From Auraticoccus monumenti (GTDB lineage: Bacteria; Actinomycetota; Actinomycetes; Propionibacteriales; Propionibacteriaceae): a stretch of DNA of 64,000 bases. Shown here piece by piece: positions 8,379 to 18,264 of the stretch (positions are counted from its first letter, which is position 1; every line of letters begins with the position of its first letter). A program made the position numbers and the translations under genes. A model generated the notes under the pieces. That model was not told where the DNA came from and searched no databases. It worked only from the letters and a program-made list of their open reading frames with translations. Location of the stretch: positions 310,001 to 374,000 of the forward strand of contig NZ_LT629688.1 in assembly GCF_900101785.1 (NCBI RefSeq), written 5' to 3'.

Positions 8379-10114
8379 CCGCAGGCCGCCACCACTCCGA
8401 CGGCGAACAGGGGCGGCACCGCCTCCTCCGGCGTCTGCTGGTCGGGGCGGCCCTCACCGTGCTCGTCCTGCTGTCCGGCGCCCCCGCCGCTCGCGCCCAC
8501 GCCGGACTGGAGGGCTCGACCCCGGCTACCGGGACGGTGCTGCCGACCGCGCCCGGCGAGGTGGCCCTGGACTTCACCGAGCCGGTCTCGCCGGCGGTGG
8601 AGGGGATGCGGCTGCTCCGCGCCGACGGGCGGGCGGAGGTGCTGACCGCGACCGCGCGGGACGACGTCGTCACCGTCCCCCTCCCCGCCGACCTCGGCGA
8701 GGGGACGCACCTGCTCAGCTGGCGGGTGGTCTCGGCCGACTCCCACCCGGTCGCGGGGGTGGTCACCTTCTCCGTCGGCGCCCCGAGCGCGGACCCGCCG
8801 GCCGCTCCCGACACCGGCGGCTCCTGGCTGGACACCCTGGACGTAGGTCTGCGCAGCCTCGCCGTGCTGGGCCTGCTGGTGGCCGTGGGGCTGGCCGGCG
8901 CCCGACTCCTGGTGCTGCGGGCCGACGCCCCCGCCTCCCTCGACCGGGCGGTGACGGTCTCCGCCGCGGGAGGCGCCGCGGCCGCGCTGCTGCACGTCCC
9001 GGTGGAGTGGCTGGCCCTTCAGGGGGTCGGCCCCGCGGCGCTGGCCGGTGCTGGGGCCTGGCCGGAACTCCTGTGCGCCCCCGCCGCGCTCTCCGCGGGC
9101 GTCGCCGTCAGCGGGCTGGCCCTGCTGGCCCTCGCCCACGCCCGGGGCCTGCGCCGGCCCCGGACGGCCGGCGCCCTCCCGACGGAGGGGCCCGGGCACC
9201 GGGACGGGCGGGCGGCGGGCGCACGCCGCGAATCGCCGCCCACCGCCCTGGTGCTCCTCGGTACCGGGCTGGCCGTCGCGTCGCTGCCGGTCGCCGGGCA
9301 CACGCGCACCTACGGGCCGGCCTGGCTGATGGTCGTCTCCGACCTGACGCACGGGCTGGCCGGGTCGGTGTGGGTGGGTGGCGTACTGGCCCTGGTGCTG
9401 GCGCTGCGGGCAGCCGGGGCGCGTCCGGTCGAGGTGGTCCGTCGCTTCTCCGCCCTGGCCGCCGGCTCGGTGCTGCTGCTGGCGGTGACCGGTACCACCA
9501 TGGCCGTGCTGGTGCTGGAGCGGTGGGCCGACCTGGTGGGCACGGAGTACGGGCGGGCGCTGCTGGTGAAGCTCGGGCTGGTGGCCGTGGTGCTGGTGCT
9601 GGCCGGGTGGAACCGGCGGGTGGTGCTGCCCAGGCTGGACGGCGACGGCGAGGCCTGGTCGGGGCTGCGCCGGACGCTGCTGAACGAGCTGGGTCTGCTG
9701 GTGGCGGTGGTGGCGCTGACCGGCGTGCTGATCTCCGCCGACCCGCTGTCCAGCGGCGGCGGGCACAGCCACGGCGTGACCACCGTCAGCCCCGTCGCCC
9801 AGCCGCTGGACCTCGGCGACGCCCGCGCCACCGTGCTGCTCACCCCGGCCGTGACGGGGGCCAACCAGGTGCTGGTGACCCTGCAGACCGCCGACGGCGC
9901 ACCCCTCGAACCGGAGGCCGCGCCCACCGTCCGGCTGTCCCTCCCCGCGCAGGGGCTGGGACCGCTGGAGCACGAGCTGGTCCCCACCGACCGGCCCGGG
10001 GAGTTCCGCGCCGACGTCGACGTCCCGGTGGCCGGCAGCTGGGACGTCACCCTCGCCGTCCGGGTCTCCCCGTTCTCCGAGCCCGTGGGCACGGTGGCCG
10101 TCCCGGTCGGCTGA
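8375..10114 (+). CDS. CopC-CopD fusion copper resistance/uptake protein
   Basis: A 579-residue protein joining a periplasmic-type CopC domain to a CopD membrane domain. After a signal peptide (about residues 15-41) the mature chain starts with His (HAGLEGSTPATG), the copper-ligating terminus of CopC; a second ligand is in SADSHPVAG (about residue 126). Residues about 155-455 hold eight membrane helices of CopD, and a further soluble domain (about 465-579) faces outward. The fusion is common in actinobacteria and is linked to copper import or resistance. It is translationally coupled to ycnI. Direction of copper movement cannot be read from the sequence. Confidence 0.92.
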   Translation: MTAGRHHSDGEQGRHRLLRRLLVGAALTVLVLLSGAPAARAHAGLEGSTPATGTVLPTAPGEVALDFTEPVSPAVEGMRLLRADGRAEVLTATARDDVVTVPLPADLGEGTHLLSWRVVSADSHPVAGVVTFSVGAPSADPPAAPDTGGSWLDTLDVGLRSLAVLGLLVAVGLAGARLLVLRADAPASLDRAVTVSAAGGAAAALLHVPVEWLALQGVGPAALAGAGAWPELLCAPAALSAGVAVSGLALLALAHARGLRRPRTAGALPTEGPGHRDGRAAGARRESPPTALVLLGTGLAVASLPVAGHTRTYGPAWLMVVSDLTHGLAGSVWVGGVLALVLALRAAGARPVEVVRRFSALAAGSVLLLAVTGTTMAVLVLERWADLVGTEYGRALLVKLGLVAVVLVLAGWNRRVVLPRLDGDGEAWSGLRRTLLNELGLLVAVVALTGVLISADPLSSGGGHSHGVTTVSPVAQPLDLGDARATVLLTPAVTGANQVLVTLQTADGAPLEPEAAPTVRLSLPAQGLGPLEHELVPTDRPGEFRADVDVPVAGSWDVTLAVRVSPFSEPVGTVAVPVG

Positions 10115-10301
10115 CGCGCCCACCGATCAGGTCCCCGCCGTGTTCCGGGCGTCTGGCGGGCACCAGGAGACCGGTGCACATCCGGCACCGACTGCCGTGC
10201 TCGATGTTCACCGTTGACGCGCTCGTCGCGTGGCGGGCGGCGTGGACGGCAGGATGCGCCGCACGAGGTGATGACCGGGCGTGGGCGGGTACAGCCCGGG
10301 C

Positions 10302-10493
10302 ATGACCGACATGCCGACCACCCCTTCCGACGACCAGGCCGAGCTGGTGCAGCAGGTCCACGAGCGCGGCTCCTCCGACCAGCCCACCCCGCGGATCGGC
10401 GAGCAGGCCGGGGAGTCCACGTCCGACGCCCTCGAGCACGAGCGGGAGGCCGTCACCGAGGACTTCGAGCCGGGCGCGACGCCGGTGGACTGA
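10302..10493 (+). CDS. Small acidic protein, unknown
   Basis: A 63-residue acidic, hydrophilic protein (MTDMPTTPSDDQAELVQQVH...) with no membrane segment or recognisable domain. The ATG at 10302 is preferred over an in-frame GTG 21 bases upstream because the extra residues look non-coding; no strong ribosome site is seen for either. A hairpin terminator follows eight bases after the stop. Similar short acidic proteins are common and uncharacterised in actinobacteria. Confidence 0.5.
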   Translation: MTDMPTTPSDDQAELVQQVHERGSSDQPTPRIGEQAGESTSDALEHEREAVTEDFEPGATPVD

Positions 10494-10500
10494 CCTCAGC

Positions 10501-10520
10501 GACCCGCCGACGGGCGGGTC
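10501..10520. terminator. Bidirectional hairpin between convergent genes
   Basis: GACCCGCC / GGCGGGTC arms around a four-base loop, between the small acidic gene and the FAD dehydrogenase gene. Confidence 0.6.
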
Positions 10521-10526
10521 CGGCGG

Positions 10527-12173
10527 TCACACCGAGGCGGCGACCGAGCGCCCGGCCTGGCGCCCGGAGAACAGGCAGCCACCGAGGAAGGTCCCCTCCA
10601 GCGAGCTGTAGCCGTGCATGCCGCCACCGCCGAAGCCGCTCACCTCACCCGCCGCCCACAGACCGGGCAGCACCTCACCGCCCGGGCGCAGCACCCGGCC
10701 GTCCAGGTCGGTCTCCAGCCCGCCGAGGGTCTTGCGGCTGAGCAGGTGCAGCCGGATGGCGATCAGCCCGCCGGCGTCGGGGTCGAGCAGGCGGTGCGGG
10801 GTGGCCACCCGCATCAGCCGGTCGCCGAGGTAGCCGCGGGCACGTCGCACACCCACGCCCTGGGGGTCGGTCGAGGTCGGGTCGCCGATCGCCGCGTCGC
10901 GCTCCTGCAGCGCCTGGTGGAGGACGTCGGGGACGACCAGGTCCTCGCCCTGCAGGGTGTTCATGGCGGCGGTCAGCTCGCTGACCCCCTCGGCGCGGAC
11001 GACGTCGAGGCCGTGGTCCAGGAAGGCCCGGACGGGGGCGGTGGGGCCGGGGCGCAGCCGCTGGCTCAGCAGCGCCAGGTTCCTCCCGGTGAGGTCCGGG
11101 TTCTGCTCCGAGCCGGACAGCGCCAGCTCCTTCTCCGCGATGCGGTCGGTCAGCACGAACCAGGAGTGGTCGTGGCCGGTGCCGCGCAGGTGGGCCAGCG
11201 TGGCCAGGGTGTCGAAGCCGGGGTAGCAGGGGTCGGGCAGGCGGCTCCCGGTGGCGTCCACCCACAGCGAGGACGGCCCGGGCAGGATCCGGATCCCGTG
11301 GTCGGCCCAGACCGGGTCGTAGTTCTGCAGGCCCTCGGTGTAGTGCCACATCCGGTCGGCGTTGATCAGGCTGGCCCCGGCCCGGGTGCTGATGGCCAGC
11401 ATCCGGCCGTCCACCGAGGCCGGGACGCCGGCCACCATCCGCTGCGGCGGCGGACCCAGCCGGGCCGGCCAGCTCGCGCGGACCAGATCCAGGTCGCCGC
11501 CGATGCCGCCGGAGGTCACCAGCACCGCCGGGGCGGACAGCTCGAACTCCCCCGCCACCTCGCGCGAGCTCGCCTCGCCCCGGGTGACCGAGCTCGGCAC
11601 CAGCCGGCTGCCGGCCACCCCCGTCACCGCGCCGCCGGTCATGCCCAGGCGGTCGACCCGGTGCCGGAAGCGCAGCTCCACCCGCCCGGCCTCGACGTGG
11701 GCGCGGACCCGCCGCTCGAACGGGGCGACCAGGCCCGGACCGGTGCCCCAGACGATGTGGAAGCGCGGGACCGAGTTGCCGTGCCCACGGGCCCGGCCGT
11801 CCCCGCGTTCGGCCCAGCCGACCACCGGGAAGAACCGCACGCCCTGACGACGCAGCCAGGACCGCTTCTCCCCCGCCGCGAAGTCGAGGTAGGCCTCGGC
11901 CCAGCGACGCGGCCAGTGGTCGGAGTCGCGGTCGAAGGCCGCCGTCCCCATCCAGTCGCGCCGGGCGGTGTCGAGGGAGTCGCGGACGCCCATCCGCCGC
12001 TGCTCGGGGGTGTCGACCAGGAAGACGCCGCCGAAGCTCCACCAGGCCTGTCCGCCGAGGGAGGCCTCCGGCTCCTGGTCCAGGACCACCACCCGGGCCC
12101 CGCCGTCGGCGGCCTCCGCCGCGGCCACCAGCCCCGCGAGCCCTGCCCCGACCACCACGACGTCTGCATCCAC
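10527..12173 (-). CDS. FAD-binding dehydrogenase (KstD/fumarate-reductase-like)
   Basis: A 548-residue flavoprotein. The N-terminus VDADVVVVGAGLAGLVAA is the Rossmann dinucleotide motif, followed by VVVLDQEP; SFGGVFLVD and FGGGGMHGYSSLEGTFLGG near the C-terminus are FAD contacts of the 3-ketosteroid-delta1-dehydrogenase/fumarate-reductase superfamily. Length fits actinobacterial FAD-binding dehydrogenases (about 550). The GTG at 12173 is chosen because family members start just before the Rossmann motif; the longer reading frame adds a proline/arginine-rich tail. The physiological substrate is unknown, and no steroid genes are nearby. Confidence 0.85.
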   Translation of the reverse strand: MDADVVVVGAGLAGLVAAAEAADGGARVVVLDQEPEASLGGQAWWSFGGVFLVDTPEQRRMGVRDSLDTARRDWMGTAAFDRDSDHWPRRWAEAYLDFAAGEKRSWLRRQGVRFFPVVGWAERGDGRARGHGNSVPRFHIVWGTGPGLVAPFERRVRAHVEAGRVELRFRHRVDRLGMTGGAVTGVAGSRLVPSSVTRGEASSREVAGEFELSAPAVLVTSGGIGGDLDLVRASWPARLGPPPQRMVAGVPASVDGRMLAISTRAGASLINADRMWHYTEGLQNYDPVWADHGIRILPGPSSLWVDATGSRLPDPCYPGFDTLATLAHLRGTGHDHSWFVLTDRIAEKELALSGSEQNPDLTGRNLALLSQRLRPGPTAPVRAFLDHGLDVVRAEGVSELTAAMNTLQGEDLVVPDVLHQALQERDAAIGDPTSTDPQGVGVRRARGYLGDRLMRVATPHRLLDPDAGGLIAIRLHLLSRKTLGGLETDLDGRVLRPGGEVLPGLWAAGEVSGFGGGGMHGYSSLEGTFLGGCLFSGRQAGRSVAASV

Positions 12174-12322
12174 GGGACCATCCTCACCCACCGGCCGACC
12201 CGCCCAGGCCAACCGCCGGGGAGGTCGGCTCCCCCGGTGCTTCCCGCCCATCGACCGGCGTCTCCTCCCGGACCTCTCCCCGTGGCGTCCCGAACCCGGG
12301 CCGTGGACCCGGTCCACCGGAT

Positions 12323-12402
12323 CGCGGTCCGCTGCCGCGCCGGTGCGGGTACGGGTCGCGGTTCGCTGCCGCGCCGGTGCGGGTACGGGTACGGGTACGG
12401 GT
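12323..12402 (+). repeat. Tandem repeat upstream of the Tat propeller gene
   Basis: Two adjacent 34-base units (12323-12356 and 12357-12390) differ at one position, and two further ACGGGT hexamers follow. The repeat lies in the 281-base gap between two genes. It extends the downstream reading frame with a meaningless Arg-Val run, which argues against an upstream start. Confidence 0.75.
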
Positions 12403-12454
12403 GGAGGAGTGTCCCGCCCCTTGTCCGGGCACGATCGGCGTGTTCAGATGGGGC

Positions 12455-13453
12455 ATGCCGAGTCGACGCGACCTGTTCCGCACGCTGCTGGTGACCGGTG
12501 CCGCCGCCGCGGCGACGTCGGCGCTCCCCGCCGCCGGGGCGGTTGCCCAGCCGGGCGGGCGGGGCGGCGCCCCCGCCGGTCGCGGCAGCTGCCGCCGGGT
12601 CGAGACCGTGCGGCTCCCGGACGGGCTGCGGCCGGAGGGCATCACCTCCGGCCCGGGCAGCACGTTCTACGTCGGCTCGCTCGCCGACGGGCGGATCGTC
12701 ACCGGTGACCTGTGCAGCGGGGAGGTGGAGGTGCTGCTGCCCGGCGCGACCGGGCGGCAGGTCCGCGGGCTGTTCCTCGACCAGCGCACCCGGCTGCTCT
12801 GGGCGGCGGGGAACGTCGGCACCACCGGCCACGTCTGGGCGGTGGACCCGCGGTCGGGACGGGTCGTCGCGGACGTCGTCGTCCCCGGCGCGGTGTTCCT
12901 CAACGACCTCGTGGTCACTCGCACGACCGTCTGGGTGACCGACAGCCGTGTCGACCGCCTGACCGCCATCGACCTCCGGCGCGGACGTCCCACCGGCGCT
13001 GCTCCCCGCTTCCTCCCCCTGGGCGGCGCCTGGCCGGCCGGTGACGGGACGGCGATCAACGCGAACGGGATCCGCACCCTCCCCGACGGCGGGCTGGTGC
13101 TGAACAACAGCCGGGTCGGCGGTCTGTGGGAGGTCTCCCCCGAGACCGGCGAGGCACGAGCCATCCCCGTCGTGGGCGGCCCCGGTCTGGTCGCCGGGGA
13201 CGGTCTGGAGCGCTCCGGCCGCACCCTCTACGACGTCCGCGGCTCCTCCGACGACTCCGTCGCGGTGCTCACCCTGCGGCGCGGGCGCGACGGCTGGTCC
13301 GCGCACTGGGTGACGGCCCTGCGCGACGACACCCTCGACGTCCCCTCCACCGCGACCGTCGCCGCCGGATCCCTCTGGGCGGTGAACGCCCGCTTCGGCG
13401 TCGCCTCACCGGGGACGGCGGAGTACTGGATCACCCGCCTGCCGCTGCGCTGA
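12455..13453 (+). CDS. Tat-exported beta-propeller (SMP-30-like) protein
   Basis: A 332-residue exported protein. The N-terminus MPSRRDLFRTLLVTGAAAAAT is a twin-arginine signal. The rest has repeated propeller-like strands with SMP-30/gluconolactonase-like turns (PEGITSGPGSTFYVGSL, FLNDLVVTRTTVWVTDS, INANGIRTLPDGGLVLNNS, GDGLERSGRTLYDV). The ATG at 12455 is chosen because it begins exactly at the Tat signal; upstream sequence is the tandem repeat. Proteins of this type are frequent in Streptomyces without a known substrate, so no reaction is assigned. Confidence 0.82.
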   Translation: MPSRRDLFRTLLVTGAAAAATSALPAAGAVAQPGGRGGAPAGRGSCRRVETVRLPDGLRPEGITSGPGSTFYVGSLADGRIVTGDLCSGEVEVLLPGATGRQVRGLFLDQRTRLLWAAGNVGTTGHVWAVDPRSGRVVADVVVPGAVFLNDLVVTRTTVWVTDSRVDRLTAIDLRRGRPTGAAPRFLPLGGAWPAGDGTAINANGIRTLPDGGLVLNNSRVGGLWEVSPETGEARAIPVVGGPGLVAGDGLERSGRTLYDVRGSSDDSVAVLTLRRGRDGWSAHWVTALRDDTLDVPSTATVAAGSLWAVNARFGVASPGTAEYWITRLPLR

Positions 13454-13502
13454 CCCGGTCCCCCGCCCCGCGGAAGGCAGGCTGATCGGCCTGGGAACGA
13501 CG

Positions 13503-13536
13503 CAGCCCCTGCCACGATCACTCGTGACAGGGGCTG
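13503..13536. terminator. Bidirectional terminator
   Basis: A 15-base-pair stem with one mismatch and a TCAC loop, between the propeller gene and the convergent tRNA-Arg. Confidence 0.75.
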
Positions 13537-13541
13537 TGCTG

Positions 13542-13614
13542 CGCGCTCGGAGGGATTCGAACCCCCAACCTCCTGATCCGTAGTCAGGTGCTCTATCCGT
13601 TAAGCTACGAGCGC
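13542..13614 (-). tRNA. tRNA-Arg (anticodon ACG)
   Basis: A 73-base cloverleaf: acceptor GCGCTCG pairs with CGAGCGC, anticodon stem CCTGA/TCAGG encloses loop CTACGGA (anticodon ACG), and a T-arm carries TTCGAAT. CCA is not encoded. Confidence 0.97.
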
Positions 13615-13761
13615 CGGATCGAACCGAGGGATGAGTCTGCCACCTCGGCGCACGAGGCACAAATCCCCTTCGTCCCGCCGCCACGCGGACGGCTCCGCCA
13701 TGTCCTTCCTGGTGCAGACCACCGGGGTGACAGGTCTCACAGACCAGTGCCCGGTTTGGTA

Positions 13762-13790
13762 TGTGACCAGCATGTCTCGTGGGCTACTGT
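13762..13790 (+). promoter_or_regulatory. Candidate pckG promoter
   Basis: TGTGAC, a 17-base spacer and TACTGT, about 60 bases before the start. Only the -10 box is convincing. Confidence 0.3.
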
Positions 13791-13849
13791 CGGACCACTT
13801 GCTCACTGGTACTACTCAGGAGCACCACCCACGACTCGGAGGATCCCGG

Positions 13850-15667
13850 ATGACCTTGCAGCTCGAACGCCTCGCCGCCCCGACCACCCACGCCCGCCTG
13901 CTGGCGTGGGTCCGTGAGGTCGCCGAGCTGACCCAGCCGGACGCCGTGCAGTGGTGCGACGGCTCGGAGGCGGAGTGGGAGCGGGTGACCACGCAGATGG
14001 TCCGCACCGGCACCCTCATCCGGCTCGACCCGCTGGCCCGCCCGAACTCCTTCCACGCCCGCACCGACCCCGACGACGTCGCCCGGGTCGAGGACCGCAC
14101 CTTCATCTGCTCCGCCGACGAGGCCGACGCCGGCCCCACCAACCACTGGGTGGACCCCGCGGAGATGAAGACCACCATGACCGAGCTGTACCGGGGCAGC
14201 ATGCGCGGACGGACGATGTACGTCATCCCGTTCTGCATGGGACCGCTGGACGCCCACGAGCCCAGGTTCGGCGTCGAGATCACCGACTCCCCCTACGTGG
14301 TCGCCTCGATGAAGATCATGACCCGGATGGGCAGCGCCCCGCTCGCGGCCATGACCGCCGACGGCGACGCCGACTTCGTCCCCTGCCTGCACTCCGTCGG
14401 CGCCCCGCTCGAGCCCGGCCAGGCCGACGTCCCCTGGCCCTGCAACGCGACCAAGTACATCGCCCACTTCCCCGAGGAACGGGCCGTCTGGTCCTACGGG
14501 TCCGGCTACGGCGGGAACTCGCTGCTGGGCAAGAAGTGCTACTCGCTGCGGATCGCCAGCGTGATGGCCCACGACGAGGGCTGGCTGGCCGAGCACATGC
14601 TGATCCTGCGCCTGATCTCCCCCGAGGGCCGGCGCTACCACGTCGCTGCCGCCTTCCCCAGCGCCTGCGGCAAGACCAACCTGGCCATGATCCAGCCCAC
14701 GCTTCCCGGATGGCGCGCGGAGATGATCGGCGACGACATCGCCTGGATGCGCGTCGGGGAGGACGGCCGCCTGTACGCCACCAACCCCGAGAACGGGCTC
14801 TTCGGCGTGGCCCCCGGCACCGGCTGGACCACCAACCCCAACGCCATGCGCACCATGGAGTCCGGGAACTCGCTGTTCACCAACGTCGCGGTCACCGACC
14901 ACGGCGACGTCTGGTGGGAGGGGATGACCAGCATCGCCCCCCGGCGCGCCACCGACTGGCAGGGCCGGGCCTGGACGCCCGAGGACGACACCCCGGCCGC
15001 GCACCCCAACAGCCGCTTCTGCACCCCGATCAGCCAGTGCCCCGTCCTGGCCGACGACTTCGACTCCCCCACCGGCGTCCCGATCGACGCCATCCTCTTC
15101 GGCGGGCGGCGGGCCAGCACCGTCCCCCTGGTCAGCCAGGCCCGCAGCTGGCAGCACGGCGTCTTCATGGGTGCCACCTGCTCCAGCGAGACCACCGCCG
15201 CGGCCACCGGGGAGGTCGGCCTGGTCCGCCGCGACCCGATGGCGATGCTGCCCTTCATCGGCTACCACGCCGCGGACTACCTGGGTCACTGGCTGTCGAT
15301 GGCCGGGCGCGAGGGCGTCCGCCTCCCCGAGGTGTTCTACGTCAACTGGTTCCGCAAGTCCGCCGACGGGCGCTTCCTGTGGCCCGGGTTCGGGGAGAAC
15401 TCCCGTGTGCTGGCCTGGATCACCCAGCGCCTCGACGGCGCCGTCGGGGCGGTGGAGAGCCCGGCCGGCCTGCTGCCCGAGCCCGGCGACCTCGACCTCC
15501 GCGGTCTGGACACCGACCAGGACACGGTCGCCCGGGCCGTCGCCTTCGACGCCGACGAGTGGCGCGAGGAGGTGCCGAGGATCGAGGAGTGGTTCGCCTC
15601 CCTCGGTCCGCGGCTGCCGGCGGCCCTGCACGAGGAGCTGGAGACGCTGCGCAGCTCGCTGGCCTGA
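13850..15667 (+). CDS. pckG: Phosphoenolpyruvate carboxykinase (GTP)
   Basis: A 605-residue cytosolic enzyme converting oxaloacetate and GTP to phosphoenolpyruvate, CO2 and GDP, the entry step of gluconeogenesis. The kinase P-loop [10 protein letters not shown] (about residue 266) contains the reactive Cys of GTP-type enzymes. Other family segments are [24 protein letters not shown], and [13 protein letters not shown]. Length matches the family (600-620). The ATG at 13850 has a GGAGGA site seven bases upstream; the longer frame includes the promoter region. It stands alone between two tRNAs and has its own terminator. Confidence 0.98.
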   Translation: MTLQLERLAAPTTHARLLAWVREVAELTQPDAVQWCDGSEAEWERVTTQMVRTGTLIRLDPLARPNSFHARTDPDDVARVEDRTFICSADEADAGPTNHWVDPAEMKTTMTELYRGSMRGRTMYVIPFCMGPLDAHEPRFGVEITDSPYVVASMKIMTRMGSAPLAAMTADGDADFVPCLHSVGAPLEPGQADVPWPCNATKYIAHFPEERAVWSYGSGYGGNSLLGKKCYSLRIASVMAHDEGWLAEHMLILRLISPEGRRYHVAAAFPSACGKTNLAMIQPTLPGWRAEMIGDDIAWMRVGEDGRLYATNPENGLFGVAPGTGWTTNPNAMRTMESGNSLFTNVAVTDHGDVWWEGMTSIAPRRATDWQGRAWTPEDDTPAAHPNSRFCTPISQCPVLADDFDSPTGVPIDAILFGGRRASTVPLVSQARSWQHGVFMGATCSSETTAAATGEVGLVRRDPMAMLPFIGYHAADYLGHWLSMAGREGVRLPEVFYVNWFRKSADGRFLWPGFGENSRVLAWITQRLDGAVGAVESPAGLLPEPGDLDLRGLDTDQDTVARAVAFDADEWREEVPRIEEWFASLGPRLPAALHEELETLRSSLA

Positions 15668-15681
15668 GCGCCCGACGACGA

Positions 15682-15714
15682 CGGCCCCCGCGGGAGTGAA
15701 TCCCGTGGGGGCCG
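15682..15714. terminator. Terminator after pckG
   Basis: A 14-base-pair GC-rich stem (one G-T pair) with loop GTGAA, between pckG and the opposing tRNA-Ser. Confidence 0.8.
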
Positions 15715-15723
15715 GCGTGTTGG

Positions 15724-15814
15724 CGGAGGCGGCGGGATTTGAACCCGCGAGAGGGTTGAAGCCCTCAACCCGCTTAGCAGGCGGGCGCCATAGACCGGAC
15801 TAGGCGACGCCTCC
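15724..15814 (-). tRNA. tRNA-Ser (anticodon GCU)
   Basis: A 91-base class II tRNA with a long variable arm. Acceptor GGAGGCG/CGCCTCC; the anticodon loop CTGCTAA gives GCU, closed by CCCGC/GCGGG. Confidence 0.96.
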
Positions 15815-15970
15815 AGGCGCCCGGTCAGCCTACCGGTCCAGCACCGACGGCCGCAAAGGCGCTCCTAGCACACCCGGGGCGGCCGTGGTGCCGACGACAC
15901 CCGGGCCGCTCCGGTGCTCGCCTACACTGGGCCGCCTGGATCCCCCCACCCAGACAACAGGAGCACGCCC

Positions 15971-17782
15971 GTGGCCGACGACGAAGCCACCGGGAAGGCG
16001 CCGCGACGCGGCCTGCCTCCCCGGGACGACGCCCGATCCGCAGGTGCGGCACCGACCGGCCGTCGGACCCGACGGCCGCAGCCCGAGCCGGAGGTGTCCA
16101 GGCATGAGACGACCGACGCCCGCGCCGACGACCCGGCCGCAGCCATGAGCGCCTCCACCCCGACGCCCGACGGCCCGGCGTCCGCCCGCGGCGGCCGTCA
16201 TGCCGACCAGCAGCAGGCCGCCTTCTCCCGCAGCGCCGGGTGGACGACCCTGGGCGCCCTGCTCCCCGGTGCCGGGCTGATCCGGGCCGGCCACCGCGTC
16301 GCCGGCGGGATCGTCCTCGGGATCTTCCTCGCCGCGGTCCTCGGTCTGGGCCTGTGGGCCCTGGTCGGACGCTCCTCCCTGCTGGCCGTGGCCGTCGACC
16401 CGTCGTCGCTGAACGCCCTCTCCGCAGCCCTGGCCGTGGTGGCCGTGCTGTGGGTCGCGGTGATCGTGACGACCAACCTGGCACTCCGCCCGCGCGGGCT
16501 GGCCACCGCGCAGCGTGCGCTCAGCGGCGTCCTGGTGGCCGTGCTGGCCTTCGTGGTCGCGGCCCCGATGGCCGTCGCCGCCCGCTACTCCCACGACCAG
16601 GCCGGCGTGGTCGCCTCCCTCTTCAAGAGCCAGGGCGACAGCAAGTCCGCCACCCGGCCCACGGTCGAGCCCGGCCAGGCGGACCCCTGGGCCGGCACGG
16701 AGCGCCTCAACGTGCTGCTGCTCGGCGGGGACAGCGGCGACGGTCGCAGCGAGTCCGACGGGATCCGCACCGACACCGTGATCGTGGCCAGCGTCGACAC
16801 CTCCACCGGTGACACCACCCTGATCAGCCTGCCCCGCAACACCGCCCGGATGCCCTTCCCCGACGGCAGCGAGCTCGACGAGATCTACCCCAACGGGTTC
16901 TACGACGGCTACGACGGCGACAACCAGGAGTACGCGCTGAACGCGATGTACAGCCGGATCCCGGCCGAGAACCCCGGCGCGGTCGGCGAGACCGACCACG
17001 AGGGGGCCGACGTCCTCAAGGTGTCGGTGAGCGAGGCCCTGGGGCTGGACATCGACTACTACGCCCTGGTCGACCTCGACGGGTTCGCCGAGATGGTCGA
17101 CGCCCTCGGCGGGATCACGGTCAACATCAACACCCACGTGCCGGTCGGCGGCAACACCGACCGCGGCATCTACCCCGACCGCTGGCTGGAGCCCGGGGAG
17201 AACGTGCACCTCAAGGGCTGGGACGCCCTGTGGTTCGCCCGCGGCCGCTACGGCGGGGACGACTTCAAGCGGATGGGCCGCCAGCGCTGCGTCGTCGACG
17301 CGGTGATCAAGCAGGCCAACCCGCAGACGATCATCACCCGTTACGAGGCGATCGCCCGGGCGTCGAAGGACATCGCCCAGACCGACGTCCCGCAGGAGAT
17401 GCTGCCCGCGCTGCTGGAGCTGGCGCTGCGGGCCAAGGACGGCAAGTCACGCAGCGTGCTCTTCGTCAACGGCGAGCAGGGCTTCATCTCCGCCAACCCG
17501 GACTGGACCGCGGTGCGCAAGCGGGTGGCCAAGGCGCTGGACGAGACGGAGCAGAAGCCCCGCACGTCGGAGGCCTCCAGCGAGCCCACCGGCGCGGAGG
17601 AGAGCCCGTCCGCGGAGCCGTCGGACTCCCCCGAGCCCAGCGCGTCGTCCTCCGCCGACGGCGGGTCGACCTCCTCGCCCGAGCCCACCGAGGCCAGCCA
17701 GTCCAACCAGGACGCCTGCGCCTGGGACCCCGAGTCGGCCCGCCGTTCCTACGAGGAGCCGCACCCCACCGTGGTCCGGTGA
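15971..17782 (+). CDS. LytR-CpsA-Psr (LCP) family protein
   Basis: A 603-residue membrane-anchored enzyme that, by family, ligates polyprenol-linked wall glycopolymers to peptidoglycan. A hydrophilic cytoplasmic N-terminus (about 1-80) precedes three membrane segments (about 85-120, 140-165, 175-200). The extracellular LCP domain (about 235-480) shows RTDTVIVASVDTSTG, ISLPRNT and FARGRYGGDDFKRMGRQ, containing the Asp/Arg residues that bind pyrophosphate. A Ser/Glu/Pro-rich tail follows. The GTG start at 15971 has CAGGAG eight bases upstream. A TACACT box near 15918 could be its -10 element. Confidence 0.92.
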   Translation: MADDEATGKAPRRGLPPRDDARSAGAAPTGRRTRRPQPEPEVSRHETTDARADDPAAAMSASTPTPDGPASARGGRHADQQQAAFSRSAGWTTLGALLPGAGLIRAGHRVAGGIVLGIFLAAVLGLGLWALVGRSSLLAVAVDPSSLNALSAALAVVAVLWVAVIVTTNLALRPRGLATAQRALSGVLVAVLAFVVAAPMAVAARYSHDQAGVVASLFKSQGDSKSATRPTVEPGQADPWAGTERLNVLLLGGDSGDGRSESDGIRTDTVIVASVDTSTGDTTLISLPRNTARMPFPDGSELDEIYPNGFYDGYDGDNQEYALNAMYSRIPAENPGAVGETDHEGADVLKVSVSEALGLDIDYYALVDLDGFAEMVDALGGITVNINTHVPVGGNTDRGIYPDRWLEPGENVHLKGWDALWFARGRYGGDDFKRMGRQRCVVDAVIKQANPQTIITRYEAIARASKDIAQTDVPQEMLPALLELALRAKDGKSRSVLFVNGEQGFISANPDWTAVRKRVAKALDETEQKPRTSEASSEPTGAEESPSAEPSDSPEPSASSSADGGSTSSPEPTEASQSNQDACAWDPESARRSYEEPHPTVVR

Positions 17783-17789
17783 AGCCCGC

Positions 17790-18224
17790 TCAGAGCTGGC
17801 CGTAGCCCCGGCTGCGGTTCATCAGCTGGGTGACCTCGGCCGACAGCGCGGCGATGCCGCCCTCGGTGGCCACCACGTGCACGTCCGTGCCGTCGGAGCC
17901 CACGAAGGTGAGCCGCTCCCCGGTGACCGACTGCTTCACCGCAGACACCTCGCTCCAGCGGCCGGAGCGCTCGCCCTGCCGGTTGCTCACCCGGTAGCCC
18001 TCCTCGGTGAGCTCCACCTCGGCGGCGTTGCGGGTGGAGGAGAGCAGCGCGAGCGCGATCAGGGTGGTCCCCAGCAGCAGCAGCACCACCCCGGGGATCA
18101 CCCAGGCCAGCTGCCCGGTGGTCGACTCGAGGACCACCGCCAGCACCGCGCCGGCCACCTCCAGGGCCGCGCCGATGGTGAGCGCCCGCATCGGCAGTCG
18201 TGGACGGAACCGGTGCACGCTCAT
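17790..18224 (-). CDS. Two-helix membrane protein with PH-like domain, unknown
   Basis: A 144-residue protein with two adjacent membrane helices (about residues 14-37 and 42-62) followed by a soluble beta-rich region (VELTEEGYRVSNRQGERSGRW...) resembling the bacterial PH-like domain of small membrane proteins. It ends seven bases from the convergent LCP gene. No function is assigned. Confidence 0.7.
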   Translation of the reverse strand: MSVHRFRPRLPMRALTIGAALEVAGAVLAVVLESTTGQLAWVIPGVVLLLLGTTLIALALLSSTRNAAEVELTEEGYRVSNRQGERSGRWSEVSAVKQSVTGERLTFVGSDGTDVHVVATEGGIAALSAEVTQLMNRSRGYGQL

Positions 18225-18264
18225 CGCGGTGCTCTCCCTGGGTCGGTGACGGATGGTCTCGCGG

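Noticed and set aside
10115-10301. Terminator CGGTGC/GCACCG after copCD.
   Set aside because: A six-base stem with a seven-base loop is too weak to list as a feature at this GC content.
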